A stretch of DNA of 64,000 nucleotides. Origin: Chloroflexota bacterium (GTDB lineage Bacteria; Chloroflexota; Limnocylindria; QHBO01). The translations under genes were made by a program, and so were the position numbers. Below, piece after piece: positions 62,568 through 64,000 of the stretch. The notes beneath the pieces were generated by a model. That model was not told the DNA's origin. It was given only the letters and a program-made list of their open reading frames with translations, and did not search any database. The DNA is taken from contig QHBO01000031.1 in NCBI GenBank assembly GCA_003243965.1, positions 1 through 64,000 of the forward strand, in the 5' to 3' direction. Within the stretch, counting starts at the first letter, position 1; every line of letters begins with the position of its first letter.

Positions 62568-64000
62568 GCGATCGGCTTCGCCTGGGGCATGGGTTCCCCG
62601 CACACACCGCAGTATCGGGCGCGGGCGGGCACCGCGTGGTGACATCGGCGACAGACGGCCTGACCGCTGCGCTTCGCGTCGCGCGCAGCCGCCCGCGCCG
62701 CCGCATCTGCCACGCGGCGGCCGGTGCGGGTCGCCGTGTTCGCTGCGGGCTGTGCGGCTGCCGGCGGTGCGGCGGGCGGCGTCGCAGCCGCGGGGTGTCC
62801 GGTGAGCGGCGCCACGGCGGCCTGCTCCTGCTCCAGCGTCCAAGCCGCTGCATCGGTCTGCGGAGCCGGTGCCGCGGCCCCCACCCCGGCGGATGGCCGC
62901 GCAGCCCGGCCCGCCGCCGCCAGCGTTGCGGGCACCGGTTCACTGACCCGGGGTGCCGCATCGGCTGCGGGCGAGCCCCCCGGCTTGGCCGGACGGTTGC
63001 GACGGACCGCTCGGAACAGCGCCCGGGCGCTCGCCAGCTGTCGCCACCTCGGCTCGCGGCGAGGAGCATCGAAGGCTGCGGCGGTGGCTGCACCGGGCGC
63101 CAGGCCGCGCCGCGCAGCCCGGCGGGCACGCAGCGAGTTGGCCACCGCCAGGATCTGCTGCCGTCGGCCGAGCCACAGGAGCACCGCCACCACGATCAGC
63201 ATCAGCGTCGCGCCGACCGCGAGGTCCAGGTAGGTGATGACCCGGACGACGGCCACCTGGCTGCGAGAGAGCGTGACCGGCGTGGGCGGAACGATACCGC
63301 CCGCGTGCAGGTTCAGCGTGTAGTCGCCACGCGGCAGGCGCGGGAAGAGGACCTGCGAGCTGCTGCCGCCGAGCGCGGCGGTGCGCACCGTCCCGTCGGG
63401 GAAGACGATGTCGAGCTTGCCCCCGACTGCCGAGCCGAACAGCGCGTCCTGCGCCTGCACGCCAAGGTCAAAGAGCAGCAGGCTGATCTTCAGTGGTTTC
63501 CCCGTCGGGGCCGGGGCGAAGATCTGTGCCCCTCCGGTCACCACGTTGCTGCCCGCCATGCGGACGTCCAGCACGCGCCAGCTGCGCGGGACCGCCTCCA
63601 GGAAGCCGGCGCGCTTGATCGCCGTGGCCGACTCGAGCCACCAGTTGTCGTAGGTCGCGTACCGGCACGGAGTGGTGACCGCCGGATCCGAGGTGCACTG
63701 GATCCCCGCGGTGCCGGTCACGGTGAGCGCCTGGATCTGATCCGGCGGGACGATGTTGCCGCTGCCGTCGTGGAACTCGAACGAGCTGCGGTAGCTTACG
63801 CTCAGCCCCAGCTGGAGCGTCATATCACCCCTGACCTCCACCACGCGCTCCCCGGAGAAGACCTCGTCGCTCCAGCGCACGAACGAGATGCGGGTGTTGC
63901 TGCCCGGAGTCCCGTCGCTCGGCCGACAGAGGAGCGGCTTGCCCTTGGGGTCGACGCAGGCACGCATCGGATACGAACCCAGCCTGTCGACCGAGAAGCG
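62564..64000 (-). CDS. Membrane protein with extracellular domain and C-terminal zinc ribbon, 5' end outside window
   Basis: The reverse frame is open to the window edge (first visible residues RFSVDRLGSYPMRACVD), so the N-terminus lies beyond. About 478 residues are visible. An outer beta-rich part with cysteines (about 1-240) is followed by one membrane helix (about 250-275; VITYLDLAVGATLMLIVVAV), a long Ala/Pro/Arg-rich cytoplasmic stretch and a C-terminal zinc ribbon (CRRCHHAVPARARYCGVCGE). It is coupled to the lipoprotein gene (ATGA). I do not recognise the outer domain. The ribbon-helix-outer domain plan mirrors the 33266-34417 gene in reverse order. Confidence 0.7.
   Translation of the reverse strand, partial: RFSVDRLGSYPMRACVDPKGKPLLCRPSDGTPGSNTRISFVRWSDEVFSGERVVEVRGDMTLQLGLSVSYRSSFEFHDGSGNIVPPDQIQALTVTGTAGIQCTSDPAVTTPCRYATYDNWWLESATAIKRAGFLEAVPRSWRVLDVRMAGSNVVTGGAQIFAPAPTGKPLKISLLLFDLGVQAQDALFGSAVGGKLDIVFPDGTVRTAALGGSSSQVLFPRLPRGDYTLNLHAGGIVPPTPVTLSRSQVAVVRVITYLDLAVGATLMLIVVAVLLWLGRRQQILAVANSLRARRAARRGLAPGAATAAAFDAPRREPRWRQLASARALFRAVRRNRPAKPGGSPAADAAPRVSEPVPATLAAAGRAARPSAGVGAAAPAPQTDAAAWTLEQEQAAVAPLTGHPAAATPPAAPPAAAQPAANTATRTGRRVADAAARAAARDAKRSGQAVCRRCHHAVPARARYCGVCGEPMPQAKPIA

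Overview
The window reads as the chromosome of a high-GC bacterium. Gene content and style fit an uncultured Chloroflexota lineage such as the Limnocylindria/Ellin6529 group: many proline/threonine-rich surface proteins, zinc-ribbon membrane proteins, a CruF-type carotenoid hydratase, many GTG starts, and -10 boxes sitting directly in front of start codons. The phylum is an inference; no rRNA gene is present. Most of the window is very GC-rich, but the first about 2.3 kb (RidA, an unknown protein, a SnoaL-like protein, rplU, rpmA) is clearly less so. The change falls at a tRNA-Ala gene and is followed by two truncated gene remnants (kdpE-like and an APC permease) lying back to back.

2.9-8.3 kb holds asnB with an extra C-terminal region, a lone receiver protein, an SRPBCC protein, and an ECF sigma factor translationally coupled to a membrane protein with two DUF4232 repeats. 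A second tRNA-Ala follows. 8.7-17.6 kb is a forward run: acetyltransferase, methyltransferase, leuS, comEA, comEC, an HD-domain protein and holA. 17.6-27.8 kb is a reverse housekeeping block: pyrG, a metallopeptidase, rho, a cell-wall amidase, an M23 peptidase, obgE, nadD, rsfS and a small zinc-ribbon protein. 27.8-46.8 kb is mixed metabolism: a UbiA prenyltransferase, pseudouridine salvage (psuG plus a PfkB kinase), an agmatinase-family enzyme, a MoaD-MoaE fusion, a Rieske protein, an aldehyde dehydrogenase, a carotenoid hydratase-like protein, an M20 peptidase, fabD with two tandem fabF genes, a Nudix hydrolase and cysS. Degenerate genes here include a cation-diffusion-facilitator fragment.

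46.8-64 kb is an accessory surface region. After two stress/envelope-type proteins (PRC-barrel/DUF2382 and a DUF937-like protein) come a surface protein, four calcineurin-like phosphoesterase proteins (one with damaged metal-binding motifs), an AcpA/phospholipase-C-like phosphoesterase, two GH99/GH71-like glycosidase-type proteins and a membrane protein with a cytoplasmic zinc ribbon. They share signal anchors, Pro/Thr linkers, Ig/Fn3 modules and a laminin-G-like C-terminal module. This is the strongest candidate for an undescribed system: an extracellular set for handling a phosphorylated, possibly mannose-containing polymer, or for phosphate scavenging from surface glycans.

Three perfect GC-rich hairpins act as likely terminators (46767, 48184, 57959). 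No CRISPR array, insertion sequence, rRNA or replication origin was seen.
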